From Brugia malayi (lineage: Eukaryota; Nematoda; Chromadorea; Rhabditida; Onchocercidae), in the NCBI RefSeq assembly GCF_000002995.4, contig NW_025062477.1, positions 12,754,696 to 12,818,695 of the forward strand: 64,000 nt of DNA. The letters run 5' to 3'. Position numbers and translations under genes: made by a program. Numbering within the stretch: the stretch's first letter is position 1; every line of letters begins with the position of its first letter. The notes under the pieces were generated by a model. The model had not been told where the DNA came from and made no database searches. It saw only the letters and a program-made list of their open reading frames with translations. Shown here piece after piece: positions 10,416 to 23,600 of the stretch.

Positions 10416-12699
10416 TAATTTAAGAATTCGTATTCGTATTAATTTTCTTTCTAATAAATAAGACGTTCACATAATTAGCTCCATAATAAAGATATGATCC
10501 ATCGGAATACTTATCTATCTCATTTTTCACACTGCTGTGAAATGATGAACATTAAGAATTCTTTACCTTCAATTTTTCAATCTTAGTACTATTTTCACCA
10601 GATGGTACCAAAAATTGAATACATTATTTTGATACGACCAGTAAAATAAACCATTCAAACAATCATTTTTTCTAGTACCTCGAATAATCGATTCTAACAC
10701 ATACTGAAAACGTTTCTGATTGACAAACTGTATAAAATTTTAGCCGTTTTCACATTGCTATAATATTGCAAAATTTCTGTTTTATTACATTTTTTGAATT
10801 ATTATTTCGTATTCAAACCATTTTCATTTGCATAATATTAGCTGTAACTGTTAAGAGACAAGGGAATTTCAAATTTTTGTAAAATCAACAAATTTTAAAA
10901 TATATCAAACTATTTCTGAGTCACTTTTTTCAAGAAATTGTAATCTATTTAATAATATATCTTGTCACTGTCGTTAAAATAAGTTAAACCAGAACCAGAA
11001 ATTATTGAATCAACTGCTTACGGTTTTTTCATTCTATCCTTAGTGCATAAGTTTATTGCTTCTTGTGTATGTTTACCTTTAAAAAACAAAATTTGATGAA
11101 TTTAGATGAAATTCTGTTTAAGCTAACTTTTGACATATTCCGATATTAGTTTTCGGTCAATTCCTCAAGTCTTCAGCTTATAAATTTACATTAGTATTTG
11201 TCAGCAGATTTTCACGTTGAAAAAGCATTGGAATTCGAAATCAGAATTGAAGTTTACTTTTGCCCTTTTATTGTTGATTTTTCAATTTTTATTTATTACA
11301 GATCACTAGAGTGTAAAAACAAAAAAGGAAGAAAGCTTTCGAAGTTCAACGAAAAAGCCAACTTAATCAGTGTACATTTCAAGTCTTTTATCAGTCAGAT
11401 ATGACAATAACAATTTTATGAAATTAAGAAAGGTAATTTTTTCATGTCGTTGAAACGTTTAAGAAAATCCGAAAATATTAATTAAAATGATTGAAATCAA
11501 AAATATTAGCTATGTATCTGAAATAATGAAATATTTGAAAATTCATTGTGCCAAATATTCATCTTTGCTTAAAAGAATAGCAAATTTTGGGACAAATGTT
11601 AAAATGACTTATATATAGTTGATGAAGAAGATAACCAAGGATAGAAATATAGAAAGAAATCATTAGTAGGTTTATTTGATCCACCTCATTTTATTGGAAA
11701 GTAAAGAAATAAAAATAATGATATCAAATTTTTTAACAATCTCGAGATAAATATGAAAACGGTGAAATTTATTTTTTACATTCAGCATTTCGAAGATTTG
11801 TAACTTTGAATCAATTTATTCTTCAAAAACATAAAATTGAACATGCATGAATTTCAGTCTTTTCATTCTACATAAAATTTTTTTGTTTTATATGAATTTC
11901 AATTTGTTGATTTTACTTGCATGAAAGTTGTTGGTAAAATGATAAATAAGGATTGATAATTCATGCTTAAGACAAATTTAAAAAACTATCAATTTAAAAA
12001 GTTTTCAAAACGTAAATTTAGTTCTGGTTGATTTAGTTTTAGATGAATAATTTTCGTTGAAAAGATTTCAATCCATAAAAAGTCAGTAAAGTTTTTGAAA
12101 CACAAATAATCGCACACGATACCTGCACACAATTAAAGTTTTTGTTTTGTAGATACTTTTGACAAAAATTCAGCAATGGATTCCAGTATCCAAAAGAAAG
12201 AGAGTCAGGAATAGTCTTATTTGGAGTAAAATTTGTCATCTTTTGAAAGGTTTTACAATTTATTTATTTATTTGCTTATCCTCAGTTATATGTATGGCAC
12301 GTGAAGTTGACTGATATAATATAAAAGAATATTCCATAAATATAATAAAAGTGCTGCAATGTTATTGCAGTGTTGTTGTTGCATAAAAAAGATTTAAGGA
12401 GCCGTCAATCAGAAATGTTTTCAGTGACTGTTAGCAGAGATTGTCAAAGGTAAGTTATGTTACATTGATTGGTAAGCACAAATACCATTTATTCCGCTTT
12501 GTACTTAAAATAATTTATTCACAATTTCTGGTAATATAAGTTTTAAAGACTCGTCATTTCACAATCGTACAAAATAAAAAAAGATAAAAAGAAAAACAAA
12601 TAGTTCAAATATTTCGAATGTACACTATTGCTACACGAACTAACTAATTATGTGAATGAATATTTTCGTTAACAGAAAGAAAATTAACATAAATTCTCA
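10416..12699. other. Shared intergenic spacer between divergent paralogs
   Basis: The spacer must hold the promoters of both genes. About 150-200 bp next to each start is recognisably homologous in inverted orientation (CTAATTATGTGAA, then AGAAAGAAAATTAA and the acceptor), but far more diverged than the downstream arms. The middle shows no gene. Confidence 0.5.
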
Positions 12700-12707
12700 A
12701 ATTATAG
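12700..12707 (+). promoter_or_regulatory. Putative trans-splice acceptor, paralog 2
   Basis: AATTATAG plus the 5-nt leader GTTCT precede the ATG at 12713, matching paralog 1 in position. Confidence 0.5.
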
Positions 12708-12712
12708 GTTCT

Positions 12713-13682
12713 ATGAAAATTCTATTCCAATTTCTACTTGTCTTTAGCCTCTGTCTTCTCATTGCTGCATTGCGAAAAATCAATATGGTAAGTTACAATA
12801 GTTAATTTATCGATAAATATCATTAAAGAAGTATTGTTGGCTTGCTAATAAGTTTGAAACTTACATTTTAAAAGAAAAAGCGTAAAATTTTTAATTGATA
12901 TTTCTCATTCTCTCTCTCCCTCTTTCCCTCTGATTCTTCATATCGAATGAGACAGAAGCATTGTAGGCTGTCACATTCAGTCCTGATAATGAGATGCCAG
13001 CAAATTATTACGGTGCAACATTCATAAACACCGATGGAATGTAAGCATTTTTCATGCCACTGCCAAACATTTATGCTTACAGTTAAAGTATATAATAAAA
13101 GTTTTTCAAATTTTTAACGCTTTAAAAAATTTCAAACATTTATTTTAGATTAGAGTCGTGCACTTCCAATGCTGATTGTTACAATATGCGAGAGCCAATT
13201 TTTTGGTGTCGCTTGGCCGAAATTCAAGACTGGACGTTAGTTATTGCAATATTCAAATTTAAACAAAAATCAAAAAAAAAAAATTTACTTTAATTCAATA
13301 GATAAGATTTTTCCCATTTAGAAAAGTTGTAACACACTTTTTATCCTTCTTTCTTGTGCTATCAAAAAACGAATAATTTGAAATGTCTTTTGGGCTCAAA
13401 TTTCTTTAATAATTTTTCTTAACTGAATGTTTGATATGATTTGCCCATTTATCCATCTCAACAAATATTCCGTTTCCACTTCAAATTAAATAATAATTAT
13501 GTCAAATCAAATGAAAAATTAGTTAAATTTTATTTAGTGACAAAGGGTGCTATTGTGATTCGGTCGTGAAAGCATGCATCATTGAACGGATAACTAAACT
13601 CGGTCCGATAACTGTGATCCGGAACTATGCACTCTGTACCTGGAAAGAATTGTGGGAATGTCCACCTTTTAAAAATACATAA
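12713..13682 (+). CDS. Secreted cysteine-rich protein, paralog 2
   Basis: Exons 12713-12787, 12967-13040, 13149-13235, 13538-13682 (75+74+87+145 nt, 126 aa), with GT/AG ends and matching phases throughout. The signal peptide begins MKILFQFLLVFSLCLLIAA. The mature part has eight Cys: CTSNADCY, REPIFWCRL, DKGCYCDS, ACIIER, YALC, WECPP. F29 and Y39 stand where paralog 3 has Cys. It differs from paralog 1 mainly in the signal peptide, the acidic/basic loop before exon 4, and the last 15 residues. Secretion is predicted from the signal peptide; the biochemical role is unknown. Confidence 0.8.
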
Positions 13683-14735
13683 ATTTCATCCAACTATTTA
13701 TTTTTTTTTTTTTTTTTTCTAAGAATCATTTAAGTGCTAAAAAGTTCGGAAATTTTTGCGTAAGTGTTAGTGAGATTTTAATAAATGTGAAATGGAATAG
13801 CGCTTTGTACGTCGCAGTTTGGTATACTTTATGGTAAATTTCAGTAATGTTTCCATCTCAACAGGAAATGAGAACGAAGTTGTCTGCTTTACGTAACGTA
13901 CCAATGTCATCGCTTCTAATCTAATTAAAATATACACATAACTAAATTTCATTAATAAAATACCATTAAAGGATGATCATATTATTGTTCACAAAAAAAA
14001 CTAACTTTCATCATTGTTTATTATCGTACAAAATTGCTGCGAGTAGTTTCTTTACTTAAATATTCGTTATTTCAAGAGAATTTACAGCAAAGTGAAACGA
14101 TTATTGATTTTTTTATCAGTGAAAATTACTCTTTTAATTATCAGTTCGATTTCATCTGGAATTTTTTTTTTAAACACACTGATTAACACATCGAAACAAA
14201 CAATGATTAAATGGGAATTTTTTTAATGTGGTGTCGATTTGCTATCATTAAATCGCTTCAGTTTTAATTTGTTGAGCACACTTCTCTTCATGTAGTGAAG
14301 GCTCACTTACACCGTCTTCCTACTACTGAATCACTTCTTAAAATAATTAACAATAATTAACTGCCAACTTGCATGGTTACACATTATAATGCTCTAAACT
14401 TTCAGTCTTTTTTCATAACTTTTTTAAACCTTGTCATTATAATCCAAAAATATTTCTTCATTTGAAAGAACTGTTTTATTCAAGCAATCCGAGCTAATCC
14501 CAACTGTTTTATTAGCACTTGTTAAGGCTTAAGAAATCCAGATGTAACAAAAGAGCTATTCATAAAATTTTCGCTTTTTTGGCATCATTCGAAATTAAGC
14601 TTGTTAATTCTTTCAAATTAAAATTTCAGATTGGTAGAAATCTTTGTTTGCTTTCTAATATTATCCTTGTAATTAATTAGCTTTTGTGATGATAATATCA
14701 ATCCAATTTTGTTTGTCATGCTTTCGAACAATACA
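13680..14735. repeat. Right arm of 1.05-kb inverted repeat
   Basis: Partner of 8553-9598. It begins at the TAA stop of paralog 2, so both mRNAs should carry the same 3' sequence in the same sense. It contains a poly-T run of 18 near 13701 (9 in the partner) and an AATAAA about 270 nt after the stop. Confidence 0.9.
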
Positions 14736-15908
14736 TTTTATCCGGAATTATTAAATTGAATTTAGCATTTATATTAACCAATTTCATCCTATCTTCAACA
14801 CTTATTTTTGCTTTTTAATTTTTTAAACATTTCAAAAAACATTTTAACTTTATTCCTGCTGAATGTATGCAAAACTCTAAAACATATTGAAATTTAATTG
14901 AAAATAATATTAATACAATCAAATCATTTCGATCTTACAAATTTGATCATCATTTGATCATCGTTGCATTATTGTTAAGCATCTCTTTTATTGATTTTAC
15001 TAAATGATAATTTACTGATAATTTTTTCATTATTCGAGAAAAAAATCATTTTCATTTACTGATAAATAATCGCTGCTAAGTAAATCTAAGATGTATATGA
15101 CTGGAAATTAAATTGGAATAAAGTGAACATAGGATTCATGAAATACAATTATATTACTTGCAGTTTAATAAACCTTTTTACAACTTTATAGGGTTGGTTT
15201 TTTTTTTTTTTTTTTTTTTGTCAATTCAAAGCAACTGAATGTTATAATTAAAGAAAATGCTGAAATAGAAAGCTTAAAATGATTTACTTAACCAGTTTAA
15301 AAAAAAAAAAGTTTCATATTAATGTGTTTGATTCAGTCAAATGAGAAATGGCAAAAAAAATCATACTTATATATTTATTTCAAATAAATTTCTGTTGTCA
15401 TAATAAAAGTTCAAAGTATGCATGAATGAATAAAATTTGAATTTAATTGACTTATCAGTTGCAAAAAGTTCACACAATGCAACTACTATACTTCAATCTC
15501 GATATGAATGAATGTTCGATCTCGACTCAATCTCGATGTGAATGAATGAATGAATGAATCCTTCCTTGAATATTCAAAGGAAGGTGGAATGAATAATAGT
15601 GAAAACTTTGAATATTAAAAAAAAAAATGTTAAAATGTTTTTTTCTAGAAATTATGTTTAAATTTTAGAGAAATTATAAAATCTACATCAGAATTATGTC
15701 TTTGTTTGAAAGTATTTTTTCTCTATTTGCAAATTCATGAAATATTTATTACGAAATAAAGAAAGAAACAATGGAATAAATATTAAAATAATGGGAAATG
15801 GTATGAATAATTTGAATTTGAATACAATGACAATTGGAATAATTTAAAAAAGACTATTATTTGGCAGTATTTTTTGAGGTTTCATAGATGAAAAGATGAA
15901 ATAATTTA
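14736..15908. other. Intergenic, AT-rich, short GAAT repeats
   Basis: No gene seen. It contains a (T)n run near 15198 and a short GAAT tandem near 15540. Confidence 0.5.
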
Positions 15909-17568
15909 TTAAGGACAGTACCAATTGAACGCTGAACGACAATGAGTGTATTCCAAACGACCGTATGATTGACGATTAATTATGCATGAATGAAGTTTTA
16001 AATCACAATGACAACCATCTTTCCTGCAAACAAATTATTTATATAATTATTTGAATAATTATTAAATAACATAAATTCAAAAAAAAAAAAAAAAAAACAA
16101 AGTATATATATTATAATATTCAATTCAAATAACTGTTTGAATTAAAATATCACTTGATTATTTGTAAGCAAAAAAAAAAAAAACAAAATTTCAACTTTTA
16201 GAATAGAAAATTCTGAAATCTTTTAGAGCAATAGCTACTTTAAAGAATTATTTTGCTCATTATAATGCTTGCATACATTTTATATAAATGCTTACAAATA
16301 ATCAAAGATTTTAAAACAATTATTTGTTGATTCACCGAAGTAACAAAAAAAAAATTTATTTGCGTCATAATTTCATTTGAGGATCTATAAAAATTCACAT
16401 CCATTTTTGTTCAGGATTAGGTCGACACCAAAGTATTGGTTCCCGATAGTCATAGCAATCTTTATGCTCGATACATTGCTGTATTCTGGAACAATTTTTA
16501 GTCATACTGGAAGAAAACTCAATTCAAATGATTTTAAATTTCAATTTTTGTCCAGAAATGTAAAATACTCCCAATTTTTCCAAGAAAAAAAATTTTTAAA
16601 AACTTTAAAATTTTTCAAAATTCAAATTTTATAAGCAAAGACTTGAAGAAAAAAAAATATTAACTAAAATCTCAAATTTTTTTTCTATAAGCCTAAGCCA
16701 GCTAATGTGAACTATTGAAACCAAACAGTCTTGTCTATTTTATCAAGTCAGAATACATTCTAAAATTGATATATGATATATTATCGTTAATATTTGCACT
16801 GCTGTGTTAAGTTTTTATCAGAGAAAAGTCTAATTTCTTTACTTTATTTTCTTACAAATTTGAAATTTTTAATTCTTTTAGACAAAATTTGTTATGAACA
16901 GACTTTCCATCAGTTTGAACGAAATATGCTCCAATACAATCAGTGTTTGGATCATCACTTGATTTACAGTGTGATGTCTGAAAGTATTAAAATCTCATTT
17001 GCTCTTATCAAATGCCAATTCCTTTTGTTTTCATCATCCGATCAGTGTCATTTCAATGATTGATGTTGTTGATGGAAAAAACTTAGAAAAGATTTTGAAA
17101 ATAATATTTTGAAACCTACAAATCCGTAAAAATGCCTTTTACCCTCTTCAATTAATTTATTAAAATATAGCATTAGCACAAAGGAAGAAAAAAAAAACAA
17201 AAAACAAAGTGTAGTAGTAAAAATTATCACACCATTTATATTCTTAAAATTTTAATATATTTTATTGAAAAGTTTCAGTTTGTTATTGGAAATAAAATAA
17301 GACTTTGAAGAGTTATTTTTTGAAAATAGAATTTTTAAAGAATATTCAGCAGATTAGCAGCAAAATATTTCCTTCTGTTTCTTTTTGGATAAAATAATGA
17401 ATAAAATTTGTTTAAAATGCTTATGATAAAAAGAAAGAATGAAAAACGAAATCACCAAAAATAATAATTTGTTATATTTATCGTTAAAAAATTATAAAAA
17501 CTAACTGAACTGCCAAATGAAGAATGTGTGAAACACAAAGTAACAACTAATATGAGCAATGACCACAT
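15909..17568 (-). CDS. Secreted cysteine-rich protein, paralog 3 (10 Cys)
   Basis: Exons 17568-17506, 16977-16904, 16485-16399, 16023-15909 (63+74+87+115 = 339 nt, 112 aa). Exons 2 and 3 have exactly the lengths and phases of paralogs 1 and 2. The signal peptide is MWSLLILVVTLCFTHSSFG. Mature motifs are SHCKSSDDPNTDC, QQCIEHKDCYDYREPILWC, KDGCHCDLKLHSCIINR, YTHC and WYCP-stop. C25 and C35 are additional to the eight Cys of the other two. The C-terminal loop and tail are shorter. Exon 1 was chosen for its clean ATG, signal peptide and phase-0 GTTAGT donor; it lies 528 nt upstream of exon 2, further than in the paralogs, so it is the least certain part. Confidence 0.7.
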
Positions 17569-17624
17569 GGAGAAAAGAAAGATAAATTAATTGCTTTTGT
17601 AACAATTCGTTCTAAGGTTTCCTG
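17569..17624 (-). promoter_or_regulatory. Putative trans-splice acceptor and leader, paralog 3
   Basis: A poly-T run ending TTTTTTTCAG on the minus strand lies 53 nt upstream of the ATG. No upstream exon is apparent. Confidence 0.4.
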
Positions 17625-20600
17625 AAAAAAAAAAAAAAAAAAAAAAAAAAGAAATTTTGGATTTCAGTAGCAAACTGTAATTAATACCTGAAAAAATAAG
17701 GTTAAGTAGAAAAAAGTAACGTTACTCTCAGACCGGAAAAATTCGATCATATGATATTTATCCATGACAAAAATTGTCAGTACTTATTTCAAGTATTAGT
17801 ATAATTAATTGTTAAATTAATTAGAGAGTGAAAAATTAAGTTTGTAAAATTTTGTGATTGTTTGATGTTAAGTAAAACAAACCAATGATTGAAGAATTTT
17901 TTCATTGTGACCTTCAAATGCAAAATTATATCATGCATTTTCTAATTTAAATAAATCTAATTTACAAGTAAACAACTGTAATCTTTCGATTTGTTCAAGT
18001 CAAACTTCAAAAATTATCTACTGTTAATCAGCAAAGTGAACGATTTAACTTTCTCAGTGGCTTATCAGAAATGCTAGTATCTTCCATAATAAATAGATTC
18101 GAATACAAATTTATTCGTGAAATTCATAAATGTGACTGTCTGTCCAATAATATGATATCATTCCTTTCCTATTTGCTTTCTTTAAATTTGCAAAAATTAA
18201 TGTTAAATAAATTTGCATCTTTCTATTCTTTTTGCTATTCTTTTTTAGATTTAACAAAAATTTTCACATTGTTGAAACGATCTTAATTGAAAAAAATATA
18301 TTTAAAAAAATAATTTTTTTGGGATTTTAATTTTCCAACAGAGTTTTTATTTTTTCAGTTTTTTTCTGAACCATTATTTGTTGGAACTTGCGATAAAAAT
18401 TTAGCAAAAGAAAATGAGTAGAATTTTCTTGAATTTCAGAGTTTAATTCTTTGTTGAAAATTTGTTTGAAGAATAATATGCTTTGTGGTAATGATTGAAC
18501 TGAAATGTTTACATTATAAATTGTAAAAATGATAGAATAGAGAAGGATTTGTTTTACTAAATATTCAATTTGTTAAATAATTTATTAGCATTAACTTTGC
18601 TAGTCCATTCACCAAAAATTTGCTATGCTAATATTTGCATAAATAAAGTTCTATCATAACTTTGAGCAAAATCGCTTAATTTAAAGTGAATAAACAAATT
18701 GAAGTGATTATTATTTCAGTCTAATATGATAAACTAGTTTGCACTTACTTAAACTTCAACATGCTAAGGTTATTAAATTGTCAGTGCTAAAAGTCTTGTT
18801 AAAATAGCACAATTCGAAAAAAAAAAAACTTTATAAACCATGGAACATAAAATAAAGTTTTAATGAATTCCAATTCATAAATGATAACAAAGAAAATTTA
18901 TGATTAATCTTTCGAGTAGTTGTAATTTTTATTCCAAAGTTAATGCTTTTCTGTACGCTGCAAATTTTTAAATTTTAAAAACTTCTGAAACTGCTAATCA
19001 ATGTACAAATGGTGATCATTCATTTTTCTTTCCGTCTCTAATGTGAACTAAATAGGTGCTAAACTTAGAAATAACTAAATAGGTGCTAAACTTAGAAATA
19101 ATTAAAATGAGAGACTTCTAATGAACAAATGATTGATTGGTGTATTAATTTTGTAATTTGTAAAATTAAAAAAAAAAGTTTCTTATTTTTCTTTGATTTC
19201 AAAATCTGAAATTTCAAATTTACGTTTTGAAAAATGGTCTGATTTGTTGCATTTTTTTCTTCTTATAGACAATGCTTTTTGCAGCACAGCTGTTGATGAA
19301 TTAAATTCAAATAATTCTGAAATAAAAGCCATCTTTGAGTAAAGAAATAGTCGTTAAACTACTTTAATAACTAATTTTAACTGAACGTATCATTAAGTTA
19401 AAAAATTTCTAATTCCTTTCTATTTGCAAAAATATATTTCTTTATAATTTGTATATCTGCGATCAATTATTAATGTAGAATTACATCCATAATTTCACAT
19501 TTATAACTAATTTTTAACAATATAATATACTACTAGAAATAGAATTTAAGCAGAAATATTTGGATGAAAATTCATAAATCACAAATTTACAAAAGCAGTA
19601 ATTTGTTCTCATTAATAAAAACAACGATCACAAGAAAGAAACGCCAAAACTGTCCATTTATATTTCTTTTTAAATTTTCTCCTCGAGAAATTTGAAATAG
19701 ATGATATACACTTTGCTAGTGAAATGTGTTCTATGATTCTTTATTTCTTTCTTTTTTCACATTCACCTTGTTTTGCAAAAGTTGATTTTAAGTATTTGAT
19801 GTGCTGAATAAAAAGGAAAAAATGAAATTAAGTATGCACAAAGGTCTAAGAAAAGTTAGTATAAGTTTTTATAAAAGCACAATAAAATGATAATTTATGA
19901 AGAAAAGTCATTTTATCAGTTTTCCTTTTTTTCTTGTTTTCAGATCTAATTCTAATCATATCAGTTGCATTTCTAAAAATGAATGGACAATATAATTATA
20001 ATAAAAAATATTATTTCAATGTCATTTAAGCATTGCTTTTTTGTATCATCTTTTTTCAGCTTTATTCATTCTATCTGTGACTTAAATTGGACAGTTTGAA
20101 GTTCGATATTAGCAATTGTTACTTGAGAGGAACTGAACTTCATTACTCATTGTTATTTGATATAAATTGGACTTATTTCTTATACTTTTGTAAATTAATT
20201 CATCATCAAATCAAATTTTGAAAATGAAAAAGTCTCACTTTGCTTAAAATTTCAGTTATTTCTTTTTGATTTATTCATTTAAGGGATAATTTCAAGTCAA
20301 AACAAAATAAAAAAAAAAAAAAATTAAAGAAAATTAAGGGAGAAAGAATTTCTCTTTTATGCTTAAATAGCAATTTAAACAAAGCAAAGCAAAACTAATT
20401 TGTTATCAAATTTTCATTATTCTTATAAACCAAAACGAAATATTTCAAAACAGAAAATTTTCGTCTCTATCTTTCATATTTTTGCTTCGTTCATCTTTGT
20501 ATTCTCTAATGGAAGAGAATTGCAAAATTCAAAACATAGAAATAAATGGAATGACGATGAATTGTTTTGGTAGTACTATAAATTGTTAAAGGTGGAATTT

Positions 20601-23600
20601 TCTGCGCCTTTTTTTAGCTGAAATTATTAGCATGAAAAATTGAATGAATGAATGAATGAATTTTTCACTGCTTATATTTTCTTTTTAAATGCTTAAAAGC
20701 ATACTTTTTTATTTTTCTTTTTGCCAAATTAGAGGAAATTGAGAATTGAGAATTGGAATTCTCAAACATTTTGAAGAAAAAAAAAGTTATTCAACCACTT
20801 AGTATAAATCTCAAAATCATTCTTTGTTAATGTTATTTGCGATGAACATTTCTGGAAAAAGCAAATAATCATTCATTGAATATTTGATAGACTGGAACAA
20901 TCTATCAATTTAAAATGAATTTTTTATTGATAATTGAAATTCCATTGTCCAGTGAGGATAGAAAATTCAATATTATGATAGCTGGGTTAATTTCAAGATC
21001 TAGAAAAGATGAGAAATAAGATTATAGAGCAGTTAGAACATTGAATATTGATTAGGCTTTGTTAATTCTTCTTTTTTATTGCTAGTAAAGACTATTATTA
21101 AAAATAAATCTCTAAAAATTTTCAAAATTTTTTAAAACATAAATCTGAGTAATATTTTTGATTTTTGCTTTCTTTCTTCTGAAATTCGACATTAATTTGA
21201 GCTTGAATTTTGATATTTTGAAATTCAGTGTCAGTTTCATTTTCTTTTGGGGATTTCAGTATTATTTTTATTCAATACAACTTCTTGAATTAATATCAGA
21301 AGTTTCAAACAAAATTCAATAAAAAAAACTCAAAAGTATATTCAGTGTTCAATAAAAAAATTTAACTCATGCTAACCAAAAGTTCTTTGATAGCAAAATA
21401 ATTCTGCAAAAATGCATTTTCTAATTAAATAAAAATTCAAAATTTTGCTCAAACGAAAGAAAAAAAAAATGAAACCAATTTACAAAAGAATAACTATCAA
21501 AAATTGGTTTTCTTCATTTTTTTTCTATAATCAGAAAAAAGATAAACGAATGTAATTGAACTACTAAAACTTTTCAATAAAACGAAATTCTTTAAAAGAA
21601 AAATTACAGAGGAAAGATTAATATTCGGAGAAGCTATGAAAAATAAAGAGACTTCTGCTTAGAGACTATTAAAATTGTTATTGTTAAGACCTGAAATTTA
21701 TTTTTAGAATTTTTAGCTATTCGAGGGCTCACGAAAAATAAATAGATAGATTTAAAAGATAAATAAGTTAATTTGCAAAAACAGTAAATGAAATTCATTA
21801 ATTCACTGTATAATGAATATTTGTGTGAAACTTCAAATAAAGTTGAATATTTTTTGTACTGAAATTTAAAAAAGAGATAGCAAATAGAAATTAATTTAGA
21901 AGTTTTATAAGCTTTTTACAAAGTTTGAATTCGGCCAAGAAAAGATTATTTACAGTGATTCTTTTGTCTCGGCCAATTATCATTAAGTCTAATATGCTTA
22001 TCAATGGCGATCTTATTCTAATCTGGATAAAATAGAAAATTCTCATTTGTAAAACGTTCTTATCGCATAAATTTTCCCAAAAATTTGGCAGGAAAAATAA
22101 ATAAATAAATTGAGCAATTAATTAATAACGATGATAGTAATAATAGAAATAATAATAATAATAAATAATGATGGTAAATACTTATTTACTTTCTCATTTT
22201 TAAATAGTCATGCAAAATTAATAGAAATTTTTTTATTTTTCTCATCAAGACAAACTATTCTGCCGTTGTTCGCCAGTAGAGCTTACAATTTCTCGAAGTT
22301 CTCGAAACTTTAATTATCGCATTTTTTCTTAGCGTTATTTTCATTCTAGACTTACACTACACTCTTTCTGATAATTTCATTATTGCACTGAAACATTTAG
22401 TCTATTAATTATTGGAGTTCAATTTAATTTAATTTAATGCTTGTTCGTGCATAAATATTTTGTTTTCAAAATATTTTTAAAAAATTGAACAAATTATCGG
22501 CACCTGTGATAACAGTTAATCGAAAACATGAAATGTTTTGAGTATCAAAAAATACATATATACGACAATTAGCTAAGCAAATATTAGTTATATTAAATAT
22601 TCTATTGCAATAATAATCGATTATTTGTCACATTATTGATCAGTTATTGTAATATTCCGAGCAAATAAGTAAACCGATCGATCCAATAATGATAACAATA
22701 TCATAAATGATATAATATCCAAAAGTGCTCAAATATCTGATAACAATGCAAATTTCAAACAAGTTAAGATTTTTATAATTTTTAATAATCAATACCGTCA
22801 AAACTTCAAAACAAATTCCAGGCAAAATTCAGAAAATAATTCCAGGATTTGTAACAATTTGTAAAATTTTTTCATTCAGAAAAATATGCTAAATGGTGTT
22901 CAAATGAGATTAAATTTAAAGCAATATTGATTTTTTAATAATCATATTAAATTCAGTTATTAATTTTTAATACTGAATTTAGTGATTAATTTTCGTTTAG
23001 CAGTTTTTTTCTTATTAAATTATGCTAATCTTTCCTTTTGCTTTTGCCAAAAAAAAAAAACGCTCCAATACAAAAGGTAAAACATTACATTCGATTAAAA
23101 AAAAAGTCTTTTCAAAGTACACAAAGAAATGAGTTGAATGCAAATTATCGTATTTTTACATCAAAAAAAAAAAAAAAAAAGGAAGAAATAACATTTTGGA
23201 TAGATTAAATTTTTCTATCACTTTAAATAGTAGTGGTAAAGGGGTGGGCGAGAAAAAACAAAAATCATAAGTACATCTAAACATTTTAGCTAATTGTGCT
23301 TATTGCGCATCTAACAATTTATGAATAATAAAATAGCATTATGATATGTTTGCATAAAATAAAGACGATCTTAAAAGTGATTTCTTCTTTCTGTATGGAT
23401 ACTATAATGTTGAATTTATATAGAATACCGAGTTCTGTTCTTAACTTATTGGAGTTACATGTTAAATGCTTATATTCAATCATAATTTAGGTAGTTTAAA
23501 AGAGAGTTCCGAATTCATCTTAACATGCAGCTCTAATTGGGTACAATTCATAATGGCTTAGTTTTGGAGTAAATGATTATATTCATTTATATCTCCACAA

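Noticed and set aside
11198..11404. 68-codon plus-strand frame between the divergent paralogs
   Set aside because: No family motif, no signal peptide, no consistent splice partners.
8553..14735. Large terminal-inverted-repeat transposon carrying two cargo genes
   Set aside because: No target-site duplication, no transposase, and the gene/promoter homology between the halves fits an inverted gene duplication better.
17048..17230. Hydrophobic minus-strand frame as exon 1 of paralog 3
   Set aside because: It begins with GTG, and its donor phase would put a stop in exon 2; the ATG at 17568 gives a clean signal peptide and correct phase.
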